A program made the position numbers and the translations under genes. The notes beneath the pieces were generated by a model, which saw only the letters and a program-made list of their open reading frames with translations, had not been told where the DNA came from and did no database searches. 64,000 bases of DNA from Balanoglossus misakiensis (Eukaryota; Hemichordata), in NCBI GenBank assembly GCA_040954595.2, contig CM082587.2, forward strand, positions 1,364,001 through 1,428,000, read 5' to 3'. Below, in pieces: positions 34,401 to 63,775 of this stretch (its first letter is position 1; every line of letters begins with the position of its first letter).

Positions 34401-35560
34401 TTTTCAAATACAGTTTCGCGTGCCATAAACTGATAAATATTGGCGCTACATAAACGATCATAATCATCTCAAATGATATTGAGTTTGTTTCTGATACTCA
34501 AAATTTAACAACCTTTAAGAAAAAGAATTCTACAATAATAAATCATCTGCATAAAACAGATAATAAAATGCCTACTTACTGACTGTTTTGCCGAAATCGT
34601 TTAAGTGAACCGGATGTGAGTTTCCGAGAATACGATCTGTCAGTCATTTTTTTTTTTACAAAAGTACGTTGATTAGACCTATTGTGGATTCCAACACAAT
34701 AAACTCGAGTTTTGGATACTCATCATAACAGCAAACAACCCATAATTGTCGGTTTAATGCTTCGCGGCAAAAGCGAGTTCTAGTATTAGAGGCAGCAAAG
34801 CCCTTGTGTGACTATTCCACCCGGATTGGCTTGGCCTGTCGTGACGTCATGATTACCACCAACCACGCATTTATACGCGGGCGACTTCGTACCTATGTGG
34901 GCGAGCCCGTGAAACTTACTTTATATAACTTACAAAAAATCATAATCAAAATTTAAAGAATGTAATAAACACTTAGAATCCCCTCCAAAGCAAGTTCTTT
35001 TACAATCATGTAACGTCTTTTTATAGGGATAGTACATGCCACGAGGACAGATTTTAAGAGAAAATGGCATAAACTTCCTTACCTTACATGAAACAACACA
35101 GCCAACAAAATAGGCCTGTCTCCGTAAACTTTGTCAGAGTAAAGGGACGCTGTAGCTACGCATGCGCGCACAACTCTTATAGCGAGCACAGCAATCGTTG
35201 TCTTGTCTGATTCAACAACCATAATTATCACAAACTCATCTAAATATATCACAATTTTCATGAATTTGTGATTGCTTAAGAAAAAATAAGGTCCAAATTG
35301 ACCCATTAAAGGTTAAAGCCCTCGATACACCCTCGTTTTCTGGAATTGGGGGGTAAATACGAACCATTATTTCAATTTTCAATAATTGTAAACATTTATC
35401 GGTGGTTGTGAATGAGCCGGAACGCTATCAAAGGAAAATCGAGACGTATTTGAGCTGGTCCTAAGAGCCTTAAATTATCAGCTTAATAAATCACTTGGCC
35501 CATTTTGCCATATACGGCTGTGATAAAAATCCATATTCAACACGCAAGGGGACTCGGATT
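28402..35560. other. Intergenic stretch downstream of GNL1
   Basis: About 7 kb holding the GNL1 3' untranslated region and then no gene I can support. Open frames are all under about 105 codons and show no domain, signal-peptide-plus-cysteine pattern or splice structure. An ATG frame at 31572-31754 follows a TATA-like run but its product is unlike any family. CRE-like TGACGTCA octamers occur near 33894 and 34842. Confidence 0.5.
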
Positions 35561-35568
35561 TGGATAAC

Positions 35569-35675
35569 TATATATATATGCTCACTCGGTTAGCTTATCT
35601 CACATCTGCCGCAAGCACTTTGGAGTGGATTTTCATCGAAAACCCTTGTGAGTTTTATCCAGTCGTCGTATTCCG
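35569..35675 (+). promoter_or_regulatory. TATA promoter with short ATG-less leader exon (candidate 1)
   Basis: A TATATATATATG run at 35569-35580 is followed about 95 bases later by a strong donor, CCG|GTAAGT, at 35675/35676. The intervening leader has no ATG. This is the layout expected of a noncoding first exon spliced to a distant coding exon. The likely partner is the peptide exon at 40272, which starts with a good acceptor, or an unrecognised gene. Purely sequence-based and unproven. Confidence 0.35.
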
Positions 35676-38663
35676 GTAAGTCATCATTCTCACCGTGACC
35701 GTTTCACAGCATGTGTGTACATGTACATGTGTGTTCTTCCTTTCGAAAAGGAATTGCTCTTTTCTGTAATATAGTCAGATGCGATCAAAGTTTAATGTAA
35801 ATAAGATTAACGCAGGGCAACCAGTGCATGCTATATTATATTATTTAACTATTTTGCCTGAAGGCACTCGTACCAGAGTTTACCCCGTGAACCAGGTTCT
35901 GCAGAGCAAATGTATACCGTCGGGCGCCATACACCTGTTAGTGCGCATGCTTTTTGCAGTAATATTTCTTTAAAACCAGACTTTACCAGAAACCGAATAC
36001 CGAAAACAAGGTACAATTTATTCAAAACGTAAGCTTGCATTTTAAGTGCCACCGATCTCCAAGAGCCTGATTCTTTGACTCGAGTTGGTCAACGTCATTT
36101 GCGTAAAAAATATTTTTTTTATTGTGGTATTGTCACGCTGATGATAAGACGGGATGATGTGTCCACCGTGATGAACAGAACACCACCGTCACTCGCAGTT
36201 ATACAGAATGTGTGTACCTCGCGATGATTAATTAAATGAAGCCCTTTGGGAAAGACCGTCAAATTGATAGCGCATTTGGAGATTACAGTTTTTTGTCGAC
36301 CACGCCTGGTGTACAAAATGAGATCTTTTGATAGCCAGAATAACTATCACGTGACGAAATAGAGTTGCTTTGTACTATCTTCAATTTCGCAGATGTTGCA
36401 CTTTTTGACGATAAGCACCAATTACAGGAGTTGTTTTGAAACGAGCTTTGCGAAAAGCAACCGCAGTCTTGCAAGGTTGATCATGATTGGTTTATTTCTG
36501 TGTGCACGTGTCTTTGTTTGACCAATCAGCGAATTCGTGCAACATGTGCGTCAAAGTTATAAACTCCAGATTCTTTCAAAGTTGACGAGGCCGTGGATTA
36601 GACATTTCATTTCTTCATAAGTAAATAAAAATTCACGCGGCCATGCAGATTGGTTATAACTTGTTTTGCGAGTGAAATTCTACTTTGATCACAGGTCTGC
36701 AAAGCACGACCCTCGCGACGATTTCATTTTAAAAGGTCGTCGCTTCCTGTGTGAGCTTAGCTGACATCTCTAATTGCAATGTGCACGTGTGCGTTTTCAC
36801 GCTGTATCTAGAAATACGATGTGACAAAAACGTGGTTAAGGTAAAGGGGTATTACTTGGTCCACTTGAAAGAATAAGAAGCATTTAGGTGAAGTAACTGA
36901 AAACGATAATTTCTCTTAGAGTGGTTGTAACGAGTCAGTCAGGGTAAAATATAGATTGGAAGCTGGCGTGAACAAAGAGTGGAGCTGGATGTGGGGTAAG
37001 CGTTTATCTCATTCAGCTGGAGTGACACGCGCATATCTGTCAGAATTAATCTGTGTTAATTCACAATTTCCGCTCTAGGACACTTCGGGAAGACGTGGGT
37101 TGGCAATAAAATGAACTGTAGCTCAGAGTAAGATCGCCTTATTACACAGCGAGTTCTGCACGCAGTAGGGTTGTAACAGCGCGTTTTAAACGGGATTTTG
37201 AAGGAATCTTCACTGCTTTTTTTGTTCGAGTTCTTATGTTAAAGCAACCACAAATGTAAAAGTTGTGTCGTTAAGTTATCTGTCCTCGCCAAGGGATTTG
37301 AAGCTTTTAAACTTGTTTGTGGGTTTAACGCAACGTCGTAAACCAGATCATGTGATATCAGGGGAATACGGAAAGCGGTTGAACAAGAGACGAGACTCGC
37401 GATAATATTCCAAACGCCATCGTTTTAAATGTGTTTCTAGAATAAAACCAAGACAAAAATAGGAAAATTGTTCTTGCATTTATCCAAAGACTTCCAAAGA
37501 TGAATCGTACCCTTTATGGACTATAGCTGTCTTATTCAATGGCGCTCTGTGTAAAATATTGTGTAAAATATTGTCGAAGTCATTTCGGCGTTATTTTTAC
37601 CCTATTCTACCCGAGGCGTGCAGTTTTCTCGGCCTTCAAACGAATAGCGTCGATTCTGTTTCAAATTTGAAAATTGTATAATCGAAATTAATGTATACAA
37701 TACCTACAGTGTAACCCGATTTATCCCGGAGCATCCCCCCCCCCCCTCATGATAACAGAGAGCTCCCTAATGTGTTTTTGACGAGCCGAGGTATGCCGGG
37801 CGACTATCATCCCAAAGTTGCCATAGCAACATAGACATGGATGAGCAAAGGCGATTATCGAACGGACTTAAACTCGTCGGGACAATATCCCAAACAATAA
37901 ACATTAAGCAAGCAGACACAATTCTTATCTCCGCTGTTGTTGGTCACTAATAGCACAGACAATATAAGACCGAACGGCCACCAAGTATATGAGCCATGGA
38001 ATTTCCCTCCCAGCTCATCAGATTTAATGTTTTGTATAAAAATTCACCTATTCATTGTCTCATTTCCTCACACGAATTTTTTAAAGACAGATTGCGGTAA
38101 ATTTTGGAAGAAAGTCGGTAATTACTTTTCCCTCTTCTGAACCGACCTGCGATGTCAATGGCAATGAAAGTGGTGTCGTCATAGCAAAGAAGCCTCGGTT
38201 TGGCATGTCTTTGAAATCTGCTTTTCTCGACAACTAGTACTAGTATATATCTCGTCTCCAAAATAATCAACCGAAGCGGTGAAAGGTTTTATAATTTTGT
38301 CCATATTACCATCCGCAGATAGATAGGAACAAAACATAAAACAAGTTATCAGAGAAATAAAAATAGATGCGTTTATCCTACTTACACCATCTTCGAAAAT
38401 ATCGTGTCATTTCTTACGTTGAATGAGCGCGTATTAAATGTAGTCCATTTAGTCTGCACTGTTTAAGCACTGAACGGCTTAAAAACAAAACATCTTAATA
38501 ATAATATAATTCCTGTAAAATTTGCGTAATCGTTGAAAATTAGAATGGGCTGCTCTTTCTTCAATAATGAATCAAATTCCACTCTTACTCATAAAAAATG
38601 GGATAAAAAATCCTTTGTGTGAAATGCATTGATTCTAGAGATAGTAGCGTTGAATGGGTTGTG

Positions 38664-38780
38664 TATAAAAGGCAGTTGCATCGCGAAGCAGCCAGCACTA
38701 ACACAGCGAAGATCAAAGTCTTTGAGTTGGATTCACTTGATTTCATCGCTTACGGTTCTTTCGCATTTCGGCCTCCTTCG
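38664..38780 (+). promoter_or_regulatory. TATA promoter with short ATG-less leader exon (candidate 2)
   Basis: TATAAAAG at 38664-38671 precedes a likely start of transcription near 38695. The leader continues without any ATG to a strong donor, TTCG|GTAAGT, at 38780/38781. The first downstream coding exon on this strand is the peptide exon beginning at 40272, giving an intron of 1491 bp. This makes it the best promoter candidate for the secreted peptide gene. Confidence 0.55.
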
Positions 38781-39194
38781 GTAAGTGAAATTTCTCTGCA
38801 AAACGTAGCCTTGCAAGTTGTAGATTCACATCTAAGCACGGTAGACGGTCTATTCAATGATTTTCATTCATGAGGCAATGTCTTCGTTAGAAACTGGACA
38901 CGTATAGTGCAGAGAACACGTAGCTTTGTTACTTACGTGATGACCGCGTTCAAATTGTTGGACCCTCCTCTCTCGTCTGCCCCGGAGCGTCACGAACCAT
39001 CGTATTATCACTTGTAATTATTGGGACATTGTGCTCTTACTGTTTGTGCACTGTGTACGATAGTTAGCTAAGACCAACGGATTTATATTCGGCATGAGGG
39101 TTTGAGAGTACACCTGTACATAAAACCGTGTCCAAGATTGTTAGCTCAGTCTAGATAAACAGGCATGTAATCTGTACAAGTTATATACAAATCT

Positions 39195-39364
39195 ATACAT
39201 ACCTACATACCTACATACATACCTACATACATACATACATACATACATACATACATACATACATACATACATACATACATACATACATACATACATACAT
39301 ACATACATACATACATACATACATACATACATACATACATACATACATACATACATACATACAT
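39195..39364. repeat. (ACAT)n microsatellite
   Basis: About 170 bp of ACAT units, starting with a few CTAC variants, within the probable leader intron of the peptide gene. The minus-strand open frame of repeating Met-Tyr-Val-Cys residues is an artefact of the repeat. Confidence 0.95.
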
Positions 39365-40299
39365 TCATGTTTCGTGGGTTACTGGCCTCACGTATCATAC
39401 ATACGCATATTATCACTAACTTGTAGCTATTATCTGTACATTATAGTCACACGTGTTAAATCCCTGAAGTGAACTGTTTTTGTAATTCAAGCTGTGTTAG
39501 AATTATTTCAGTTTTGAGTACGCCGGCAGCCATTAACCAAGAAAGTAATCAACGGTTTGTGCTAACATTCACTGTCACTCAGACAGATCAGTGTTCATGC
39601 GATCGACTGTCTGTATTATTTTTATTCAATGATTATTCGGTAAATAATCTGGTTTTCCGTCATGGCTATTACGTCAAACTCTGAACGTTTATGGAACGTG
39701 ATCCAGCATACAAATATATTCAAACGGGCGTGAATGAATTTCCGTCGCTCGTTCGTTTTCTCAACATTTGGCAGTTATCGTCTCAACTGTAGGCGTCGAA
39801 GCGTCTAATAGGGACGCTTATTGTTGGCTGTATGTGATTTCAGGAGGACAAGCAAGTGCTTGTTATTATTCTTAATAAGCTCGTTTCAGGTCGCGTTTTA
39901 CACTCTTTGAATCGATGTTCTTTTCCTTTACCTATTAATTCGCCAAGCACGAATATATCACGTCAAGACATATTGCGTGTGATTGTCTCTGTGACAAAAT
40001 CTGTCCATCAAAACATAGTGAAATCGACAAAGTGGCGAACATGCATTGATTTCCATCCAAAGGCAATATCAAAAGCCACACATGTTAAAGACGTGTGTTT
40101 TTCAAAAGTACAATCGCAGAATTCTCATCTATACAATACTTACAGACACGGTCTGCCAATTCGATCGAAGTGACAACTACTATAAGGTATCGCATACAAG
40201 TTCATTAAATTTTGTACATCAATCATGGATCATTTTTTGAGTTTCCTCAAAGACTATATTTTTCTTTGCAGAGTTGAAGACACCTTTAAAACTTCAGAC

Positions 40300-40521
40300 A
40301 TGACTTCGAAGCGTATTATCATTGTCGCCCTGGTTGTTATGTTCTGCGTGGCAGCCATGGGAGAAAAGACGTTCTCCGAGCGGGACTTGAAGAATCAGGA
40401 AAACGAAGTCGTGGTCAAACGTGATAGATTGTGCCGTCGTTACAAAAGCATACCGTCGGAATACTTCAACTGCATGTGTGAGACGTACGGCATCTGTGAC
40501 GGAGTTGGCGGCCAGTGGTAG
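40300..40521 (+). CDS. Small secreted cysteine-rich peptide precursor
   Basis: An open frame of 73 residues starts 28 nt after a good splice acceptor (TTTCTTTGCAG, ending 40271). Residues 1-21 form a signal peptide (basic MTSKR, hydrophobic core IIIVALVVMFCVAAMG). A short acidic-basic propeptide ends in the dibasic pair KR (residues 40-41). The remaining 32 residues contain four cysteines at 45, 58, 60 and 66 (spacing C-x12-C-x1-C-x5-C) and end GGQW. This is the layout of a processed, disulfide-bonded neuropeptide, antimicrobial or toxin-like peptide. I do not recognise the family. Likely poly(A) signals follow at 40756 (ATTAAA) and 40933 (AATAAA). Supported by promoter-leader, acceptor, signal peptide and polyadenylation signals in order, not by homology. 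Confidence 0.62.
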   Translation: MTSKRIIIVALVVMFCVAAMGEKTFSERDLKNQENEVVVKRDRLCRRYKSIPSEYFNCMCETYGICDGVGGQW

Positions 40522-43256
40522 AAGAAAAGCAAAGACGGTTATGTACAGAAAAAGAACACCCACTTGACCACTGTCAATGAACGACATATCATTCGTAGAA
40601 CTGCCATAGACATTTTGAACTGATCTTTCGACACTGTAACAAACCTGTTAGCAAATGAGAGTTGTGAGGCATTGTAAATCAAATGTGATATTCAATGCAC
40701 ACAACCTGTGTATTGTAAAAAAAAGTTCTGTCGTTGATTCTTGGGTGTATCATTAATTAAAGGAGCTGGAACGTTTCTAGTTTCCAGATAAGAAACGATG
40801 GCATTCTTGAAGTTCATGCATACACATATTGACAGGACATGCGCAGGCAACAGCATACGCCTGTCTACCCGAGGAAATGTGAATCACCATAAAATGATGA
40901 ATGTCTCACATAAAAATTCTGATCTGTACTCAAATAAAATCGTATGGTCACTGTGCTCAATTTTGAGCTAAAACTTCGTTGAATGTGTTCACCCGTAGAA
41001 AACACAAAAAGTTGACAATGCAAGAAATATTGTCACGTTAGAAAATAGTATTCTTCTCGAGAACGTCAGGTTAAACTATTTTTGTGCAGTTCATGACGTA
41101 CAACGACACATATTTTGATATTTGATCTCTGACTAGGTATGTTTATCATCCCAACACGGATAAAATAAATTGTATGGTTTTCCCTTTTCCCAAAGCGCTT
41201 CCCCCGAGATTTCGTCAAGAAATACAGATATTCATTCTGTACACTTTGTTTCGGTCAAGAGGGATCGTGGCGTTCCCAAAAGTACATGCAAACACAGATG
41301 TTATTTTCGATTTTTCATTTTGCGTTTCATATCAATCACTGGCGTATCTTCAAAAGCCCATTTCTCAAATTTCCAGCGATAACTGTCCAGGCTGAACACA
41401 TACATCTTTCCTGGTGATTGGGGGGGGGGGGGGGCAACATATATCCTTGGCAGAATAGTCACTCCCGGCCCAGTCGGTGGCACACGTGGAAAAAGTTCGC
41501 CACCACACGGTCATTCGAAGACTTTAATTACAGAGAGAGACATATACAATCAAAGCTGGGTGTGTCAGATTCAGATGGTGTCCACTCCCTCATGTTACTG
41601 CTGACAGAAACAGCCACGACAATATCGGGTTACGCAGAGGGCGCTATTATATTAAAAGAGAGCACCATAAAGGAATTAATAATTGGGGAAAAAACACGGT
41701 CGCATGCGAATTCAAGTAAATTCACGAAATAAATACAGGCCCTGGGCGAACTGGAGGCCACGTGCGACTGTGGTTGCAAGACGAATTCAAAGCATGCAGG
41801 TCTAGACTGAGACTAGGCTAGGCTAAGCTAGGCTAGGCTAGGCTAGGCTAAACTACACTAGAATAGAATAGAATAGACACCTGTTGACCGTGCTTTTAAT
41901 GACCAGCGGCCTTTAATGTGTTATATATTCGCACTCATCAAAGAACAATTTTCATATCTGAGAGATTCACACCTTTTGGATGGCCTTTACTACTCAAGTT
42001 GGGCTGCGCCCTGCGTGCTGATAAAATCATGTAGCCTATAGGTGTTCAATAATAAGTGTTTTTTTTTAACACTGACGTCAGAAAGCATCTTATTGTAAGT
42101 AATTTATCTGGCGGCTGACATCTAACTATATTTACTTTAGTTATATTGTATAGAATAAGTATGTTTGGCTTTATTTCACCCGTTCGAAAGATCACTCGGT
42201 AAAATTTACAATTTATTGGGCTGTTTATGTCTGCTGGTTAGCTGATCCGACCTTTTTCGTCAATCGTGGGTACTGCCTATACATGTCCCTATCGCCATGG
42301 TGATCAGTTGACGATAGTGGAAGCTTGACTACAAAGAAAAACGCCAACACCTTCATCCAATTTGTCTTGGCCAGCAATTAACACTTTTGCCCTGGAAGTA
42401 ACAACTTGTGACGTCAAGTCACAACCTTCGCTTTCCACAGGAAGCAATCATCCGTCCCGTCAAGTGTTTGTTCGCGGCCATCCGCAATTAGGATAGGCCG
42501 CCCTAACTCGCCCATGTGGAAATTTGCTTAATCCATCCGTTTTACAATAGAAATAGTGAGCTAATTATAAGATAACATCCTTAAATTTGCATCGCATGGT
42601 AGAAAATCTGTGCGGTTGGTTTCGCCTGAAATCAGTTAATCTGCTTTTTCAAATAGTAAAATTACCGACGCTTGAAGTCGTGAAAGTTCACACCTTTTAT
42701 CAGAAGGGAAATTAGTCGGCTGAAGAGAACCCCAACAAGTGAGGAGTCGTGACTTGGCACCCTGCAAATTAACTGCTAATGAATATTCATAATGTCTTCT
42801 TAAGCACCCAAATCAAAAGATAGGCTTCACTTTCATCTGCCGTCTGTAGCTCGTCGACATTGGTGATGGACAATAACTGAGCGTCTTTCCTGCTCACAGG
42901 AAGGTTTGTAGTTTTAATATTTGTTTCAAAATCTACATCTTTCGGCCTGAGGTTTGATTTTGTTTGTTTATATTTTCAAATTAATTTTAGTTGCAAAGAC
43001 AGTGTTTGAGAACCTGGAATGCTGTGTAATTGAATTTCATTGTTCGCCACTAGCCTCTATTCCTTTGTCAAAAAGTAGTCCAAGGAAAAATATTTTCCCA
43101 CAGGTCAGGAACCATTTGCAAGGGAGTTATTCTTGGCCATGTTTCTTCTTTTACTTCTTAAAAATTCTTTAAAATTGCAAGGCTATTCGGACTCAATTAT
43201 TATTGTGTCCAATTCAAGTCGCCAATGGTTTCTTTGTTCATTTCCTTTTATTTCAG
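40522..43256. other. Region between the peptide gene and the mosaic receptor
   Basis: Holds the peptide gene's 3' untranslated region and the receptor's upstream flank. A pentanucleotide repeat lies at 41814-41876. A possible leader sequence of the receptor lies near 42840-42905, but its boundaries are unclear. No coding exon recognised. Confidence 0.5.
41814..41876. repeat. (AGGCT)n-(AGAAT)n pentanucleotide repeat
   Basis: Roughly eight AGGCT-like units with one AAGCT variant, passing into three AGAAT units. Short tandem repeat upstream of the receptor gene; no function assigned. Confidence 0.9.
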
Positions 43257-43275
43257 GAACGAATCCAGTGCAAAG

Positions 43276-60356
<17,081 letters not shown>

Positions 60357-60800
60357 ACAATCGCACAGACACATGGTTAAATATTTTCATTATATGCACT
60401 TAAATGTGTTCATCTGGCTAGTCTTGTCAATACGTTATAATAAATATGAATATTAACACTTTAATGCAATATAGATTTAATATGTGTTAATGTAAATTCA
60501 TTTATAGTCAGGTGTTGCAAGTGTTCTTTTGAACAAAGAGCTCTGGATAGAAATTATTACACATGCCAATATCGGTAGAGGAAGTGTTGCATTTAGATGC
60601 CTTGATAGCGGTTTTCTGACAAGATTTGAATGTATTTGCATATTTTCTTCGTATTTATGTTATGAGTAAAAAAATCGTATAGTCAATCATTGTCATACTC
60701 AAAACAACAAAATACTGAGAATGTAGCCCAGAGTTCGAGGTACTGGAGCTCTAAAGCTGTGAAATAAAGAAATGGTCAGTATTTGAAGATATTTTTATTT
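60357..60800. other. Convergent 3' flanks of the receptor and the TRAF gene
   Basis: A 444-bp gap between two stop codons facing each other. Plus-strand AATAAA occurs at 60439-60444 and 60763-60768. The minus-strand AATAAA of the TRAF gene (TTTATT at 60794-60799) begins one base after its stop codon, implying an extremely short 3' untranslated region or use of another signal. No exon seen. Confidence 0.6.
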
Positions 60801-63775
60801 TTAAAAATTTAAATCACTGGTATCCACGGTGATGCGCAGGAAAGCAATGTCATCTTTCACGTAAACTTGTCTACCATTTTCTAGCGTACTAAGTGGCATG
60901 AACAGCGGGCAGCCTGATGCAATGTTCATGTCGCTGGTCGGTCTTCTGAACGAATTTGAAGTCGGGTCTGGTCGGAACGCGTCAACCAGGTGTTCTCGGT
61001 TGTTCTGGTCGATCCACATGAACGTCACCTTCTGCCGGAAAGGCCACCGCAAGAGAGCATCGTACTCTCCTTTCAAGATGGTGAAAAACAGCGACACGTG
61101 GTTGCCTTTACCCATGCCGTCTCCATTCAGGTAGACACGGGCGCACATCTTGTATCCGAACCTGCTTGTGTAGAATTGCGGAGAATATATGGAAAGTGTT
61201 CGGCCGGATATTGCGTCTTGTCGTTTCCGGGCGAAATCTGGAATCTTCCAATCCAAAATACCATTGTATGACGTCATCTCGAGAGACTGGATACGAAGAT
61301 CTTGTTCGGCGAGACTAATATCTTTTTGTGCGATTATTCTATCTTGAGCTTTAACCTTCTTCTGCAGCATTTCAAGGAGGTCTTGGTTTCTTTTCGCTTC
61401 TTTCTTCTCTTTCTGGACCATTTCCGCATTTCTTTCAACTTGTTGGTTTAAAACGGCCACAATCCCTTGGCAAGTGGCGATTTTGGTTTCCAGGACTGTG
61501 GTCTTGGTCTTCAAACTTTTGACCACTTCTTCGTTTTTGTTGACTATTGCCCGCACTTTCTGACTGTCGACCGATGGCGTATTCTTCATGTGTGACTGAG
61601 CGCTTTTTATTTCATTCTCCAATGCGGCTACTCTTTCTTGCAGCGACTCTGCGTTCGTCGCCTGTTCTCGGACGAGTGACGTCATCCCCTCGATGGTTCT
61701 TCCGTTTCTTTGGTAACTGTCCATTGACATCTTGATATCCACCACTTTGTTCAGCAATAACTGCGTGTGATCTTGGATGGCATTTGCGTCATGTTCCGAC
61801 TGTTTGTCGCGGTCGATCTGAAAGAAGAGTGAGAGATGTTTATGTATAGACTATATAATAAAGCTTAGATGTAGACAGACAACTTGGCAATCCTGCAGAA
61901 GTAGGCTTGACAACCGGTCAATAAGGAAGACAATAATAATCGTGGCACCAATTAGCCCCATGCGGAAAATAAGAGATACTATATCCCATCGTTGGATGAC
62001 TTGAGCATGGATTGTTTTGTCTAAATACTGTATTTACAGGTGTCCTTACCAGATCTTCGCAACCAATGGCTTGAAACTTACAGGCCTCTCTTGTTCTTCT
62101 GCAAGTACCGCTACTTTTGTCGCTATGATGTTGAAGCTGCGATAATTCAAGAATTTTTATTTGGTTAGATTTTGTACAGTATATGTAGGCACATATAATA
62201 TGCTCCTCGCGAGACATTATTAGTCGTCGGAATGATCAAAGTAATGGGTTTGCGTAAAAAACGGGAATACGTCACTCACCTCTCCCCTGGGAATGTTCTC
62301 ATTACAGAACTTACAGGAAACCGGTACGCCCTGACACTCCGTGTGAAGGTGATTCTGCAGCAACAGATGAAAGGAATATTAAGCGACAAATAGCACGTTT
62401 CAAATTCTTTTCTGACGATGCCAAGAAACTACAGTATCGTTCATAAAACGGGAGGGGGGGGGTTTCAAAACGAGATCGGTATCTTAACAGTAAAACTGCA
62501 AGTAAAGAGAAGGGCGTCAGTAAAAATGCTCTTACTTCAAAATCTTTATAAATAAGTTTCAAATCACAGTGTCTGCACGTTGTTAATCGCAGAGGACAGT
62601 CGTTTTCCAAATGTGTGTCCAGATCTTTCCGTCGTATCTTCTCTGAGCATCCTTGTTTGAAGCATATTATCAATCCGTACTCGCATACTTCTTCGTGTTC
62701 CTGTGATTGTGTGGGACGTGGACAGAATATACAATCAGAGACTAATGAACACATCAATGTCTGTCTAGCCGACATTATCCTTGGGTGGAACAGTTGATTC
62801 TGTCGTCATTTTATTCAATGCTAAATAGTCAACCGGTTTTCCCTATTTGATATTCGTAACACGGCCACTGTGTAGTGAATAAGTGTTGTAAAGGAATTTA
62901 AGAGTCATGGGGAAGGGCCACAAGAAAATGTCGGCTGACGCTCTTAGGAGGTTGAGGACCCTTGACCCGGTCGATTCTTTGTTCATTGTATTGCAACATC
63001 GAACAACTAAGGGTCTTTGATCAGGCTTATTTTTTATCAGAAGTACATGGATTGCGAAATGGGTGACATTTTGTGTTTTCTTACAAATCTCTTCTTTTGA
63101 TTGGTTCTTTTTATCCTTTGTCCTCTGATAGAATAGACTTCTGCAACGTCTGCAGAAATTACTAGTAGCTTGTAACAATGGCATCAAAGTCCATACCTTC
63201 ACACACATTTAACGTTTAATGATGACACAGCAGGTAACATCCATGTACTAACTAATCATTTAATGTCATTATACTTACCACAAATTTCACAAAGATTCCA
63301 GTCCAGTGACACCCATCATTGACACACTTTGCAGACAACTTTCGCATTTCTCTCTTAATTGCATAGTCAGGATTTATCTGTTTTTGCAAAGAAAATGTCT
63401 GAAGATTAACATGTGGTGATCGAAGTACGAAATAAAGCTTCCCTTCTTCCACTCATTATGCGCACAATAATCAAATTACTGACACTGGGTTGTGATTTTC
63501 ATTAAAGGGCCCCAAAGGGTCTATATCTATTTTTAACGTTTCAGAGGATTTGTCGCTAATACCAGGTCCCAGTTTAGTATAAGAGAGCCTGCTTGAAACG
63601 GGCCATGCAAAGAACGTAATTTCAAAGTCCTGGTATTTGACTTTTTTCGCTATTACGTCAGATCGAGCTATTTCATGTTTGGTGATCGGTACTTACTGTG
63701 TCAACACTCAGAATGCTGTCTTCCGATGTCGGATCTTCCGTCGAACAAACTGGACACTCATATCGACCGGTTTGA
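60801..63775 (-). CDS. TRAF3: TRAF3-like signalling adaptor (5' end outside window)
   Basis: Minus-strand exons, in transcript order: 63775-63697, 63377-63279, 62700-62536, 62354-62280, 62136-62050 and 61817-60801 (1522 nt). The first, partial here, encodes the end of the RING finger (GRYECPVC). The next four encode TRAF zinc fingers: CVNDGCHWTG, CFKQGC ... CRHCDL, CKFCNENIPRGE and CKFQAIGC. The last exon encodes a coiled coil of about 170 residues and the MATH/TRAF-C domain with NGILDWKIPDFARKRQD, FGYKMCARVYLNGDGMGKG, GEYDALLRWPF, DMNIASGCPLF and the end VDTSDLNF. The MATH domain is closest to vertebrate TRAF3 among TRAFs. TRAFs couple TNF-family and innate receptors to NF-kB and interferon pathways, with RING E3-ligase activity. 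The initiator and most of the RING finger lie beyond 64000. Confidence 0.92.

Noticed and set aside
40300-40521. Peptide as an insulin/relaxin-family hormone
   Set aside because: Only four cysteines in the mature part, no A- and B-chain layout, and no RxxxRxxI/V motif in the right spacing.
40300-40521. Peptide as endothelin-like because of the C-terminal Trp
   Set aside because: Cysteine spacing differs (C-x12-C-x-C-x5-C) and no other similarity is seen.
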